From NCBI GenBank assembly GCA_937138605.1, contig CAKZPH010000147.1:1-41603 (forward strand): a stretch of DNA of 41,603 nucleotides, given 5' to 3'. The stretch is from an uncultured Ignavibacteriales bacterium. GTDB taxonomy: Bacteria > Bacteroidota > Ignavibacteria > Ch128b. Numbering within the stretch: position 1 is the stretch's first letter; every line of letters starts with the position of its first letter. The position numbers were made by a program, and so were the translations under genes. This document shows, piece by piece, positions 29,728 through 40,151 of this stretch. The notes beneath the pieces were generated by a model. It was not told the DNA's origin. It saw only the letters and a program-made list of their open reading frames with translations, and searched no databases.

Positions 29728-30026
29728 AAAGAACTGCTGCAAAATTATAATATCGTGAATATTTTTACAAGAGCATTTTTACTGTTGTTCCATAACTTCC
29801 AGCGATTAAACAAAATAAAAATTTATTCCAATTTAATTAGTAAACCACCAAAAGGACATTTCATATAGCACTAAAAAAGTTAACATCAAACTAAAACATT
29901 TTTAATCAGATAGGTACTTGATATATCTTTAAATCAAAATAATTTTCAGAAGATCAACCTTGTATTGTAAAAATGATATCAAAAACTTCCAATTGATCAA
30001 ATACATCATTCATCCTAACTTTTTGA

Positions 30027-30045
30027 TTAAGTAACATTTACTTAA
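30027..30045. promoter_or_regulatory. 8-bp perfect inverted repeat TTAAGTAA-CAT-TTACTTAA upstream of the yicC operon
   Basis: Read directly in the 346-bp intergenic region, ending 28 bp before the yicC start. Confidence 0.35.
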
Positions 30046-30073
30046 GTTTGCTAATTAAGTATCGGCAAATCAA

Positions 30074-30949
30074 ATGATAGTAAGTATGACAGGTTTTGGA
30101 AATGCTGAATTTGTAATGAATGGCATTTCCTATTCTTGTGAAGTTAAAACGCTAAATAGTAAGTTCCTTGAGTTTTCAATCAGGATTCCACGTGTCCATT
30201 TACAAAAGGAAAATGAAATCAGGGAACTTATAAGAAGGTACATTTCCCGTGGTCGTGTTATGGTTTCTGCTACGATTCAAAAATTTGATGGGATTAATTT
30301 ACCCATTGAAATAAATCAAGAAGTAATAAGGTACTTGAATAAACTACTTAAGCAAATCAAAAAAATAACCAAATCAAAGGAACAAATAAAACTCGAACAT
30401 TACCTGAAATTCTCTGAAATCTTTCAGTACAAAGAGGAAGAACTTTCTGATGAAGAATTCCAAAATCTTTACGATTGTCTCGAAATAGCTTTGCAAAAGA
30501 CAAAGGAAATGAAATTAAATGAAGGTAGAGAACTTGAAAAAGATTTATTAAACCGGATCAAGATAATTGAAATTAAAGTTAATGAAATTGAATCGATTTG
30601 GTCGGAAAAAGAAAAAGAAGAACTCGAAAGATTATTAGAAAAAGCAAAGAAATTACTACAAGATGTTGAAGTTAATAAAGAACGACTAGAATTAGAGCTT
30701 GTGCTATTATTAGATAAGATGGATATTACGGAAGAATGTGTAAGATTAAAAAGTCATATCAAATTCTTTATTGAATCAATAAACAGTCCAGAGCCAAGTG
30801 GCAGGAAATTAGGATTCATTGCTCAAGAAATTTTAAGAGAAGCCAACACGATTTCTTCGAAATCCGCAAGTGCTGAAATATCCAAGTGTGTTGTTATAAT
30901 TAAAGAAGAAGTTGAAAAAATAAAAGAGCAAGTTCAGAACATTGAGTAA
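30074..30949 (+). CDS. yicC: YicC family protein
   Basis: MIVSMTGFGNAEF...VKTLNSKFLEFSIRIPR; C-terminal VRLKSHIKFF...GRKLGFIAQEILREANTISSKS. Confidence 0.95.
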   Translation: MIVSMTGFGNAEFVMNGISYSCEVKTLNSKFLEFSIRIPRVHLQKENEIRELIRRYISRGRVMVSATIQKFDGINLPIEINQEVIRYLNKLLKQIKKITKSKEQIKLEHYLKFSEIFQYKEEELSDEEFQNLYDCLEIALQKTKEMKLNEGRELEKDLLNRIKIIEIKVNEIESIWSEKEKEELERLLEKAKKLLQDVEVNKERLELELVLLLDKMDITEECVRLKSHIKFFIESINSPEPSGRKLGFIAQEILREANTISSKSASAEISKCVVIIKEEVEKIKEQVQNIE

Positions 30950-31514
30950 CGAAAAAAAATTAATCGCAATCTCAGCCCCAAGCGGCACAGGTAAGACAAG
31001 CATTATCCAAGAAATTCTAAAATTAAATCAGAATAAATTAATTTTTTCCATATCTGCTACGACAAGAGAAAAAAGATTGAATGAGATTGACGGAGTTGAT
31101 TATTTTTTCCTGACACGTGAAGAGTTTGAGCACAAAATTCAAAATGACAAATTTATTGAATGGGAAGAAATATATGGCGATTATTATGGAACTTTGAAAT
31201 CAGAAATTGAGAGAGCAAAAAAACTTAATAAACATATTCTTTTTGAACTTGATGTAAATGGTAGTCTTAAACTTAAAAAACTATATCCTCAAACAATTAC
31301 TATTTTTATTGCTCCTCCAAGCATTGAAGAACTCGAGAATAGATTAAAAACTAGGAAAACCGAAACTTCAGAAAGTTTGCATAAAAGAATTGAAAGAGCA
31401 AAGATAGAGATGGAGAAGGCTAAACTTTTCGATTTTCTAGTAATGAATGATAATTTGAATAATGCTATAAGTGAGGTGAATCAAATAATTCAAAAAACAA
31501 TTGAAGATTGTTAA
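30942..31514 (+). CDS. gmk: Guanylate kinase
   Basis: IAISAPSGTGKTSIIQEI, SATTREKRLNEIDGVDYFFL, FIEWEEIYGDYYGT; TTG start overlapping the yicC 3' end. Confidence 0.95.
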   Translation: MSNEKKLIAISAPSGTGKTSIIQEILKLNQNKLIFSISATTREKRLNEIDGVDYFFLTREEFEHKIQNDKFIEWEEIYGDYYGTLKSEIERAKKLNKHILFELDVNGSLKLKKLYPQTITIFIAPPSIEELENRLKTRKTETSESLHKRIERAKIEMEKAKLFDFLVMNDNLNNAISEVNQIIQKTIEDC

Positions 31515-31600
31515 ATATCAATTAGCAAATAAAAAGTTAAGATTTTTTTATATTTGTATTTTAAGTAGAGATTAAAGAATATTAATAATTTGAGGGTACT

Positions 31601-31891
31601 ATGCCGTTAAAACCGCTTGAGATTAAAGAAATAGAAAAACATGCTGAGAGTATCTACGAAGCGATAATTGTAACTGCAAAAAAAGCTCGTCAGATTTCGG
31701 CTGAACAAAAAATCGAATTTAACAAGCGACTTTCGGAGCTTCCACCTCAGGTACAGTTGGATGACCATGAGGAAGTAGAAAATCCTGATTTGATTCGAAT
31801 CAGTAAAGAATTTGAATTAAGAGGCAAAGCAACAGAACAAGCTCTTGAAAAACTACTTCTAGGCGAAATTGTATATAGATATACTAAGTAA
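31601..31891 (+). CDS. rpoZ: RNA polymerase omega subunit (RpoZ-like)
   Basis: YEAIIVTAKKARQISAEQKIEF...KATEQALEKLLLGEIVYRY; located gmk-rpoZ-coaBC. Confidence 0.85.
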   Translation: MPLKPLEIKEIEKHAESIYEAIIVTAKKARQISAEQKIEFNKRLSELPPQVQLDDHEEVENPDLIRISKEFELRGKATEQALEKLLLGEIVYRYTK

Positions 31892-31896
31892 TTTGA

Positions 31897-33105
31897 TTGG
31901 AAATACTTAAAAATAAAAAAATAATTTTAGGGGTATGCGGCGGGATTGCCGCTTATAAGTCCTGTTTCCTAGTTCGTGAACTAATAAAACACGGTGCAGA
32001 AGTTCGCGTTATTATGACACCTGCTGCCTGTGAATTTGTAAGCCCACTTACATTTTCTACTTTATCTCGTAACGAGGTTATAGTTAACATTTTTCCTGAA
32101 AAAAAATCTAATACAGCTACATCAACATGGCATATTGACCTAGCACTCTGGGCTGACTTGTTTGTAATTGCACCAGCTACTGTTAACACGATTTCAAAAA
32201 TTAATTACGGAATTGCTGACAATGCTCTTACAACACTTGTTTCTGCCAGACGCTCACCATTGCTTATCGCTCCAGCTGCCGATGAAGACATGTATAACAG
32301 CTTTGAAAATCAAAAAAACATAAATGATTTAAAGTTAAAAGGTGTATTTTTCACAGAAGCAGAATACGGCGAATTAGCAAGCGGTTTAACCGGATTTGGT
32401 AGAATGGCTGAAGTTGATGAGATATTGAATCACATTAAAAAAATTTTATCAGGGTATCATAAAGACTTGTTAAAAAGAAAAATCCTAATTACTTCAGGTC
32501 CCACATATGAACCCATAGATGTCGTCAGGTTTATCGGAAATAGATCCAGTGGGAAAATGGGACATGCACTTGCTTGCGCAGCATTCTATCGTGGAGCAAA
32601 TGTTACAGTTATAACTGGTCCAACACAGTTAAAATATCCCAATGGAATTAAAGTAATTCACGTTGTAACAGCAGAGGAAATGTATAAGGCGGTTATTCAA
32701 GAATTTAAAAGAAATGAAATTTTTATATCTGCTGCAGCTGTTTCGGATTTTAAACCAAAAATTGTTTCAAAATCAAAAATCAAAAAAAATAGTGAAAAGT
32801 TTTTCATTGAATTAATACAAAATAAAGACATTTTGCTTGAAGTATCGAAATTTAAAAAGAAAAATCAAAAGTTGATTGGTTTTTCTGTCGAGACGGAAAA
32901 CGAAATTGAAAATTCTTTTGAAAAGATGAAAAAGAAAAAATTGCACTTGATTATTGTAAATAATCCTTTGGAAAAAGGCGCTGGTTTTGAAGTTGATACA
33001 AATAAAATAACAATTTTGAGAAAAGATGGAACAGTAAAATCATTTCCATTAAAATTTAAATTTGACATTGCAAACGACATTTTAAATGAAATAAAAGATT
33101 TATAA
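31897..33105 (+). CDS. coaBC: Bifunctional phosphopantothenoylcysteine decarboxylase/phosphopantothenate-cysteine ligase
   Basis: ILGVCGGIAAYKSCFLVRELIKHGAEVRVIMTPAACEFVSPLTF, ITSGPTYEPIDVVRFIGNRSSGKMGHALA, VSDFKPK; TTG start. Confidence 0.96.
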   Translation: MEILKNKKIILGVCGGIAAYKSCFLVRELIKHGAEVRVIMTPAACEFVSPLTFSTLSRNEVIVNIFPEKKSNTATSTWHIDLALWADLFVIAPATVNTISKINYGIADNALTTLVSARRSPLLIAPAADEDMYNSFENQKNINDLKLKGVFFTEAEYGELASGLTGFGRMAEVDEILNHIKKILSGYHKDLLKRKILITSGPTYEPIDVVRFIGNRSSGKMGHALACAAFYRGANVTVITGPTQLKYPNGIKVIHVVTAEEMYKAVIQEFKRNEIFISAAAVSDFKPKIVSKSKIKKNSEKFFIELIQNKDILLEVSKFKKKNQKLIGFSVETENEIENSFEKMKKKKLHLIIVNNPLEKGAGFEVDTNKITILRKDGTVKSFPLKFKFDIANDILNEIKDL

Positions 33106-33116
33106 ATCAACATAGA

Positions 33117-33869
33117 ATGGAAGTTAATCTGGAAAATATTCTCAAAAAAATAGAAGATTTTTTTCAGTATCAGTCAGAATTGAACGTTCCGATTTATCTT
33201 CCTGAAAAATTCTTAGAAATAATCAATCAACAAATAAAACTTAATACTCAATTCATTGATTCTTTTCTATCAAAAATTAGTGAACCATTTGTAGGAGCAA
33301 AATCTCTTTCAGAACTAGATTCATTAATTAATAAGTGTGTTAAATGCTCATTAGGCAATTTGAGAAAGAATTTTGTTTTTGGAGTGGGCAATCCAAATGC
33401 TGATATAGTCTTTGTGGGCGAAGCACCAGGTGCAGATGAAGATGAACAAGGCGAACCTTTCGTTGGGAAAGCTGGAAAGCTTTTAACTGAAACTTTATCG
33501 ACTCTAGGTTTTCGTAGAGACGAAGTTTACATATGTAATATTTTAAAATGTCGACCGCCTAATAATAGAGACCCCCTACCAGCCGAAGTTGAAAAATGCG
33601 AACCGTATTTGCTTAAGCAACTGAGTCTTATCAAACCAAAAATAATTGTAGCACTTGGTAGAATTGCTGGAAACACGTTATTGAAGAAGAATGAGACACT
33701 ATCAAATCTTCGAAAGAATATTTTTAATTACTATGATATTCCCTTTTTTGTAACTTTTCATCCTGCTGCAATTTTACGTAATCCCAATTGGAAAAGAGAT
33801 TTTGAGAAGGATCTTGAAATAATGAAAGAGTTTTATTTAAGTTTAGCAGAGAAGAAAAAAGTTTTATAG
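33117..33869 (+). CDS. Uracil-DNA glycosylase, family 4-like (Fe-S type)
   Basis: KCVKCSLGNLR, VFVGEAPGADEDEQGEPFVGKAGKLL, YICNILKCRPPNNRDPLPAEVEKCEPYL, TFHPAAILRNP. Confidence 0.93.
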   Translation: MEVNLENILKKIEDFFQYQSELNVPIYLPEKFLEIINQQIKLNTQFIDSFLSKISEPFVGAKSLSELDSLINKCVKCSLGNLRKNFVFGVGNPNADIVFVGEAPGADEDEQGEPFVGKAGKLLTETLSTLGFRRDEVYICNILKCRPPNNRDPLPAEVEKCEPYLLKQLSLIKPKIIVALGRIAGNTLLKKNETLSNLRKNIFNYYDIPFFVTFHPAAILRNPNWKRDFEKDLEIMKEFYLSLAEKKKVL

Positions 33870-33879
33870 TTAAGCTTTT

Positions 33880-35325
33880 ATGGCTAAGTCAAAACAAAAT
33901 AAAATTCAAACAAAAATCACCTTAGATACTCATCAAACTCAATTACCCCATGCCTTTGATATTGAACAAAGTGTATTAGGAGCCGCCCTCTCTGATTCTC
34001 ATTCACTAAGTAAAGTCATTGAATTTATTCAAAATGAAGAAGTGTTTTATTACGAAGCGCATCAAAAAATATTCAGAATAATAAAGGCATTATACAACTT
34101 TGGAACGCAAGTCGATACTTTAGTTGTAGTAGAAGAACTTCGCAGACGAAACGACTTAGAAGAAGTAGGTGGTGCTGCATATATTGCAAGCCTATCAAAC
34201 AATATTTTAAGTCAGGCCTACGTCGATCAGCACTGCAAAATTTTAATAGAGAAATATATGTTGCGTCAATTAATCAATCATTCACTTAGAATTGCGCAAC
34301 TTTGTTATGAGAATCAAAAAGATACATTTGAAATTCTAGATGAAGCTGAAAGTGGAATATTTGAAATTTCTGAGAACAAATACAAAAAAACTTACTTCTC
34401 AATAAAAAGCATTTTACCCTCAACAGTTGAAATCATAAACAAAGCAAGAGATAAACAAATATCAGGTATTGCCACAGGATTTTATAAATTTGATGAACTA
34501 ACCGACGGCCTGCACAATTCGGACTTAATAATTTTAGCAGCAAGACCGGGCGTTGGTAAAACCGCCCTGGCTCTCTCCATAGCAAGAAACATTACTAAAA
34601 ATTTGGAACTTCCGGTAGGATTTTTCAGTCTTGAAATGTCCCTTCAGCAAATCATTTTGCGTTTGCTTTCGATGGAAAGTGGCATAAGTATGCTAAAACT
34701 TCGTTCGAAGAGATTAAATAACGATGAAGAGTTAAATTTAATGAAAGCGATTCGTGCTCTTTCTAATTACAATATTTTCATTGACGATACTCCCGCCTTA
34801 AGTTTACTTGAATTGCGTGCAAAAGCCAGAAGAATGATTGTTGAAGAAGGTGTTAAAATAATTTTTGTTGACTATTTGCAGTTAATGCAAGGACCTGCAA
34901 ACTCAGAGACTCGTGAACGGGAAATTTCTTTTATATCGCGTGGTCTAAAAAGCTTGGCAAAAGAGTTAGATATTCCAGTGGTAGCATTAGCACAGTTAAA
35001 TCGACAGGTGGAAGCAAGAAGAGACAGAAGACCAATTCTATCAGATTTACGTGAGTCTGGTGCAATTGAACAAGATGCTGATATAGTTACATTTATTCAT
35101 CGCCCCGAAACTTCTGTCGAAGAAGATGAAATCAATACTCGTAACCTGGTTGAAATCATCATAGCCAAGCAAAGAAATGGTCCAACAGCAGAATTCCCAC
35201 TCGTTTTCATTCCAAACGCAGCAAGATTCGAAAATCCAGAATTGGATTTTGCATTGAATTACAAAGTCTCGAATCTGGCTGGTCAAAACCAATTCCCCGA
35301 TATAGATAGAGAACCGAACTTTTAG
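33880..35325 (+). CDS. dnaB: Replicative DNA helicase DnaB
   Basis: PHAFDIEQSVLGAAL, LIILAARPGVGKTALALSIARN, FFSLEMSLQQIILRLLSMESG, IIFVDYLQLM, DLRESGAIEQDADIV. Confidence 0.98.
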   Translation: MAKSKQNKIQTKITLDTHQTQLPHAFDIEQSVLGAALSDSHSLSKVIEFIQNEEVFYYEAHQKIFRIIKALYNFGTQVDTLVVVEELRRRNDLEEVGGAAYIASLSNNILSQAYVDQHCKILIEKYMLRQLINHSLRIAQLCYENQKDTFEILDEAESGIFEISENKYKKTYFSIKSILPSTVEIINKARDKQISGIATGFYKFDELTDGLHNSDLIILAARPGVGKTALALSIARNITKNLELPVGFFSLEMSLQQIILRLLSMESGISMLKLRSKRLNNDEELNLMKAIRALSNYNIFIDDTPALSLLELRAKARRMIVEEGVKIIFVDYLQLMQGPANSETREREISFISRGLKSLAKELDIPVVALAQLNRQVEARRDRRPILSDLRESGAIEQDADIVTFIHRPETSVEEDEINTRNLVEIIIAKQRNGPTAEFPLVFIPNAARFENPELDFALNYKVSNLAGQNQFPDIDREPNF

Positions 35326-35346
35326 ATTTTGTTAATCTGATTTTTT
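35322..35346 (+). terminator. Possible weak terminator after dnaB
   Basis: TTAGATT-TTGTT-AATCTGA stem-loop followed by TTTTTT; AT-rich stem with one G-U pair. Confidence 0.4.
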
Positions 35347-35453
35347 GTCAACTCCTCTACATTAATAAAAATTTATAAATAGCTTTGTAAAGTACATACC
35401 TTAATTCTTAAGCTTTTTAATTATTTTTGCATGACATTTAAGCGAGTTAGTGA

Positions 35454-36422
35454 ATGAAAAGCAAAGCAACTATACTTGGAATTGATGTCGGGGGAACCAC
35501 AATAAAATTTGGTGTGGTAAAAAATAATAAGATAATCTTTGAATATATGTTACCAACGTTAGCTTACGAAAATCCAGGTAAAGTTCTTTCACAACTCAAT
35601 ATAGGTGTAAAAAAAATTTTTGAAGTTTATAAAAAGTCTGATTTTATTGGTATTGGCATCGGATTCCCGGGAAAAGTTGATATTGAAACAGGAATAGTAA
35701 CATCAGCACCAAACTTTAGAAATTGGAAGAAAATTCAAGTTAGAAAATCATTGGAGTCGTATAAACTACCAATTTTTATTGATAACGATGCAAACTGTGC
35801 CGCTCTCGGAGAACTTTATTTTGGTTCTGGCAATAATCTTGAAAATTTCATAATGGTAACACTTGGAACAGGCGTTGGTGGTGGAATTATAATCAACAAG
35901 AAACTATTCCGTGGTGAAAGTGGTGGAGCAGGAGAAATTGGGCACATCACAATTGATTACTCTGGACCAAAATGTAAGTGTGGAAAGCACGGCTGTGTTG
36001 AAGCTTACGCAGGTAATAACTACATCAAACAACGAACTATTCAAAAACTAAATGAATATCCTGATTCACTTATATTAAAATTAGTTGATCATAATTTAGA
36101 GGCTATCGAGCCTAAAATAATTAATGAGGCAGCTAAAAAAGGTGATGAACTTGCCATAAAAATTTTAAAGGAAACTGGTTATTACATTGGTATTGGATTA
36201 GCAAATATTGCAAATACTCTCGATATTAAAACATTTATAATTGGTGGTGGAACATCAGGTGCAGGAAAAACTTTACTAGATGCAATAAAACAATCAATTA
36301 AAAATCATGGCATTCATGATATCGTTAGAGACGTGAGAGTTATCCAGGCACGATTAAAAAACAAATCTGGAATCTTTGGCGCTGCATCGTTAGTATTAAG
36401 TTCACAATTATATCAAAAATGA
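35454..36422 (+). CDS. ROK family sugar kinase (glucokinase-like)
   Basis: ILGIDVGGTTIKFGVV, LGTGVGGGIIINKKLFRG, GEIGHITIDYSGPKCKCGKHGCVEAYAG (ROK Zn motif). Confidence 0.94.
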   Translation: MKSKATILGIDVGGTTIKFGVVKNNKIIFEYMLPTLAYENPGKVLSQLNIGVKKIFEVYKKSDFIGIGIGFPGKVDIETGIVTSAPNFRNWKKIQVRKSLESYKLPIFIDNDANCAALGELYFGSGNNLENFIMVTLGTGVGGGIIINKKLFRGESGGAGEIGHITIDYSGPKCKCGKHGCVEAYAGNNYIKQRTIQKLNEYPDSLILKLVDHNLEAIEPKIINEAAKKGDELAIKILKETGYYIGIGLANIANTLDIKTFIIGGGTSGAGKTLLDAIKQSIKNHGIHDIVRDVRVIQARLKNKSGIFGAASLVLSSQLYQK

Positions 36423-38944
36423 AAATTAAAAATTTCCTTATTTTACTTTTTCTCTCATCACTTCACAGTTTTATATATTCTCAATCCGATACAACTGCTA
36501 CAATAGATACAGTCAAAAAAAGATCATCTGTTGATGATATAATTTATTATTCCTCCTATGATTCAATCATCTATGATATTACAAACAAAAAAATGTTCCT
36601 TTATGGTAGATCAGAGATAAAGTATAAAACAATGGAGTTGAATTCTGAAAATATTGATATTGATTGGAACATAAGTTTACTTAAAGCTAAAGGAATAATT
36701 GGTAGAGATTCAATTGATACTGCAAAGACAATCTTGATAAATCCACCAATTCTTAAAGATGCAGGTGAAGAATATCGTGGTACCGAAATTCGTTATAACT
36801 TTCAAACTCAACAAGGTTCAATATCCTATGCTGAATCGGAAAGTGATGGACAAAAATATTATGGTAAAAAAATCAAAAAGATTGAAAGTAAAACTTATTT
36901 AGTATGTGATGGTCAATATACGTCTTGTGATGCCTCTGAGCCACATTATTATTTTTATAGCCCGCAGATGAAAGTTATTCATCAAGAGCAAATCATAGCA
37001 AAATGGATTTGGTTTTACGTAGCAGATATTCCCTTTCCATTTCCTTTACCCTTTGCTGTTTTTCCAAATCAATCAGGAAGGCGAAGTGGGATAATTTCGC
37101 CAGCGTTTGGATATCGTAAGGATTTAGGAAGATATCTTTCCCATCTCGGTTATTTTTGGGCTATAAATGATTACGTCGATTTAGCATTGATTGGTGATCT
37201 TTATTCGAAAGGAGGTTACTCTATTAATTCACGTTTTAGATATGTGAAAAGATATAATTACAATGGGCAGTTAGAATTATCATACGTCGATAACGATTAT
37301 GGAGAACCAACTGATCCAGATTATTCTAGACGGCAGGAATACCGAATTTTTTATTATCACAATCAAGAAATAAGTCCAACCACTCGTCTTAATATCAATT
37401 TAAACTTTTTATCAAATAATTACTTTCAAAACAAAAGCTCATCCATTTCTGAAATTTTAAATGATCAGGTAAATTCCTCTGCAAGTTTCACAAAAAATTT
37501 TGAGGAAAAAGGGATTAATCTTTCAGTTTATTACAGCAGAAATCAAAATCTAAGAAGTGGGAATATATCTGAAGTTTTACCAAGCATTCAGTTATCATTT
37601 CAACCAATATATCCATTTAAAAAAGACATAAAGAAAAAAATCAAAGAAGGTGGATTGCTTGAAGAGGCTTGGTATGAAAAAATAGGAATAAACTACGGCA
37701 CCCAGCTTCTAAATAAACGTGATATAGTCAATCGAAATATCAACATCCGTGGTGGAATAAGTCACAATGCATCCGCCTTCATCTCAAGCAAATTAAAGTA
37801 TTTCAATATTACAAACTCGTTGAGTTATTCCGAATTATGGTATAACAAAAAAATTGAAAAGCTCGCATATATTAACTATCGAGGTGAAGATTCAATTGTT
37901 ACAAGAGATGTCAGAAGAATTAGTGCTGTGAGAACCTTTCGATACAGTACATCAATAAACACCAAACTTTACGGAATTCTTAGACCTGATGCGTTAGGAG
38001 TAACGGCTTTTCGTCACACACTCACTCCCTCTATAAGCTACCACTATCAACCTGATTTTTCAAAACCCTTCTGGGGATACTACGGAACTTACGTTAACTC
38101 AAAAGGAAACATTGTAAAATATTCTTACTATGAACGAGAAATTTTTGGTGGTCCCGGTATTGGAGAAGTTCAAAGCATTGGACTTAATATAGGTAATAAC
38201 TTTGAAATGAAACTGAAACCCTCAAAAAGAGATACAGCACAACAAGAAAGGAAAATTCAACTTCTCAATTTAAGTGGAAACATATCTTATAATTTTGCAG
38301 CAAGTGAATTTAAACTTTCAAACTTGAACATAAACTTTTACACTAATGTGGCAAATTTACTATCAATAAATGGTGGAATGAGTTATGACCCTTATGTATA
38401 TGATCGTGAAAAGAAACAACGGGTAAATAAATTGCTGCTCTCTGAAGGAATCGGCTTTCTTAGACTTTCTGACTTTAATTTAAGCTTTAGCATGTCATTA
38501 TCAGGTGAACAGCTCAAATCAAAAAAACAGACAGAGAAGGACACAATTGAAGGGACTTCTGTAGCAAATCCAGTATTTCAGCAGACGATGAGCCAAAACG
38601 ACATCCCTGATTATACAATACCATGGAATTTATCACTCGGTCTCTCTTATTACTTGAGTAAACCAACACCGGATTTTGTTACTAAAAATATAAATTTGAA
38701 CTACTCTTTAAGTTTCAACCTAACTGATCATTGGAAGTTTTCTATAAATGGTGGATATGATTTTTCAGATAAGGAACTTACTGCTACAGTAGTGAGAATT
38801 TCCCGTGATTTACACTGCTGGAACCTGAATTTTGATTGGACTCCAATGGGGTATTATCGTGGATACAGGCTTGAGATAAAAGTTAAGGCACCACAACTGC
38901 AAGATTTAAAGATTACAAAGCAAGGTGGAATTTACGCAAGGTAA
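36419..38944 (+). CDS. lptD: LPS-assembly protein LptD-like outer membrane protein
   Basis: Signal peptide; OstA-like N-terminal domain (ITNKKMFLYGRSEIKYKTMELNSENIDIDW); ADIPFPFPLPFAVFPNQSGRRSGIISPAFGYRKDLG; large beta-barrel C-terminus. Confidence 0.85.
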   Translation: MKIKNFLILLFLSSLHSFIYSQSDTTATIDTVKKRSSVDDIIYYSSYDSIIYDITNKKMFLYGRSEIKYKTMELNSENIDIDWNISLLKAKGIIGRDSIDTAKTILINPPILKDAGEEYRGTEIRYNFQTQQGSISYAESESDGQKYYGKKIKKIESKTYLVCDGQYTSCDASEPHYYFYSPQMKVIHQEQIIAKWIWFYVADIPFPFPLPFAVFPNQSGRRSGIISPAFGYRKDLGRYLSHLGYFWAINDYVDLALIGDLYSKGGYSINSRFRYVKRYNYNGQLELSYVDNDYGEPTDPDYSRRQEYRIFYYHNQEISPTTRLNINLNFLSNNYFQNKSSSISEILNDQVNSSASFTKNFEEKGINLSVYYSRNQNLRSGNISEVLPSIQLSFQPIYPFKKDIKKKIKEGGLLEEAWYEKIGINYGTQLLNKRDIVNRNINIRGGISHNASAFISSKLKYFNITNSLSYSELWYNKKIEKLAYINYRGEDSIVTRDVRRISAVRTFRYSTSINTKLYGILRPDALGVTAFRHTLTPSISYHYQPDFSKPFWGYYGTYVNSKGNIVKYSYYEREIFGGPGIGEVQSIGLNIGNNFEMKLKPSKRDTAQQERKIQLLNLSGNISYNFAASEFKLSNLNINFYTNVANLLSINGGMSYDPYVYDREKKQRVNKLLLSEGIGFLRLSDFNLSFSMSLSGEQLKSKKQTEKDTIEGTSVANPVFQQTMSQNDIPDYTIPWNLSLGLSYYLSKPTPDFVTKNINLNYSLSFNLTDHWKFSINGGYDFSDKELTATVVRISRDLHCWNLNFDWTPMGYYRGYRLEIKVKAPQLQDLKITKQGGIYAR

Positions 38945-38946
38945 GC

Positions 38947-39423
38947 ATGAGGAAATATTTAATTGATGGAAATAACATTATTCACGCAGATAAGAACCTG
39001 AAAAGCTTATTTGAGAAAGACAAACTTCTTGCTCGAGATACTTTAATTTCATTAGTAAATGATTTCATGCTTAATTCAAAGAACGAAGCGATTATTTTTT
39101 TTGATGGATTTGAGTATGTAAAATCATATTCCCGTGTGGGCAAAAACGTTTTCGTAAAATTTGCAAAGAATCATCCAGCTGATAAAGCAATCCGAATTAC
39201 GATAGACAATGAAAAGAATAAAAAAATTTTAATTGTTGTCTCATCCGATTATGAAATTCAGAATTATGCGAGAATAAATTTAGCTCAGGTTCAATCTGCA
39301 GAAATTTTTCTAAAATCGATTAGCAAATCAAAGAAAACAAACAATCCTAAGTTTGATGGTAAAATTCCCAACAGTGAAATAAGAGAATGGATAGAAATTT
39401 TTGAGAAAGGAAAAGAGAATTAG
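38947..39423 (+). CDS. NYN/YacP-like predicted RNase domain protein
   Basis: RKYLIDGNNIIHADK, NEAIIFFDGFEYVKS, ILIVVSSDYEIQNYAR: PIN/NYN acidic-residue pattern. Confidence 0.82.
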   Translation: MRKYLIDGNNIIHADKNLKSLFEKDKLLARDTLISLVNDFMLNSKNEAIIFFDGFEYVKSYSRVGKNVFVKFAKNHPADKAIRITIDNEKNKKILIVVSSDYEIQNYARINLAQVQSAEIFLKSISKSKKTNNPKFDGKIPNSEIREWIEIFEKGKEN

Positions 39424-39432
39424 TAGTAAATT

Positions 39433-40143
39433 TTATTCTTCTGTTTCTAATTGATTTTTTGATTGTTCCTTCTCAGCCCACTTCATCAATTTGTGTTTGT
39501 GAGAGACAATTTCAGCACTAATCATAAAAATCACATCTTCTGCAATGTTTGTTGAATGATCTGCAAGTCTTTCCACATGTCTTGATAAAATCATAAGATG
39601 AGAAGCTGGTTCAATTAGTTCATGTTTTTCTTTCATCTTATCAATTAAGTAGTAGAAAATATTTTTGTTGTAACCATCAACCACATTATCTTCACCGCAT
39701 ACTTTATTTGCTAATTCAAGATCACGATTAATAAATGAATCGATGGCTTCTTTAAACATTTGTTTGGAGAATTTAACCATATCAATAATTTTTGATTCCA
39801 CTACAAGGTCATAATGATTAATGAGTGGCTTTACTCTTTGAGTTATATTAACAGCAATATCTCCACATCTTTCAAGCTGATTGTTCACCATAAGTGATGT
39901 AAGAATAAATCTTAAATCAACAGCGAATGGCTGAAAGAGAGCTAAAATATTTTCGCATTGAGTTTTAATAAGATTATCATAAGCATCTATTTCTCGATCC
40001 TTTGCTTTGATTTTTTTGCAAAGTTCTAAGTCAGATGTTTCCAATGCTGTTAGAGCATTTTCGACCATTTCATCGACAATACTAGCCATTTTAACAATAT
40101 TAGTTTTAAGTGACTCTAATTCTTGTTCGAAATGTTTTTGCAT
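39433..40143 (-). CDS. phoU: Phosphate-specific transport system accessory protein PhoU
   Basis: FEQELESLKTNIVKMASIVDEMVENALTAL, PFAVDLRFILTSLMVNNQLERCGDIAVNI, SRHVERLADHSTNIAEDVIFMI. Confidence 0.95.
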   Translation of the reverse strand: MQKHFEQELESLKTNIVKMASIVDEMVENALTALETSDLELCKKIKAKDREIDAYDNLIKTQCENILALFQPFAVDLRFILTSLMVNNQLERCGDIAVNITQRVKPLINHYDLVVESKIIDMVKFSKQMFKEAIDSFINRDLELANKVCGEDNVVDGYNKNIFYYLIDKMKEKHELIEPASHLMILSRHVERLADHSTNIAEDVIFMISAEIVSHKHKLMKWAEKEQSKNQLETEE

Positions 40144-40151
40144 AAATCCTC

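Noticed and set aside
29569-29868. 99-aa + strand ORF in the track
   Set aside because: Runs through the antisense of tRNA-Leu (29645-29727); 'RKAGLEPARLRGATPSRWCVYQFHHFRK' is the familiar spurious tRNA-Leu antisense translation.
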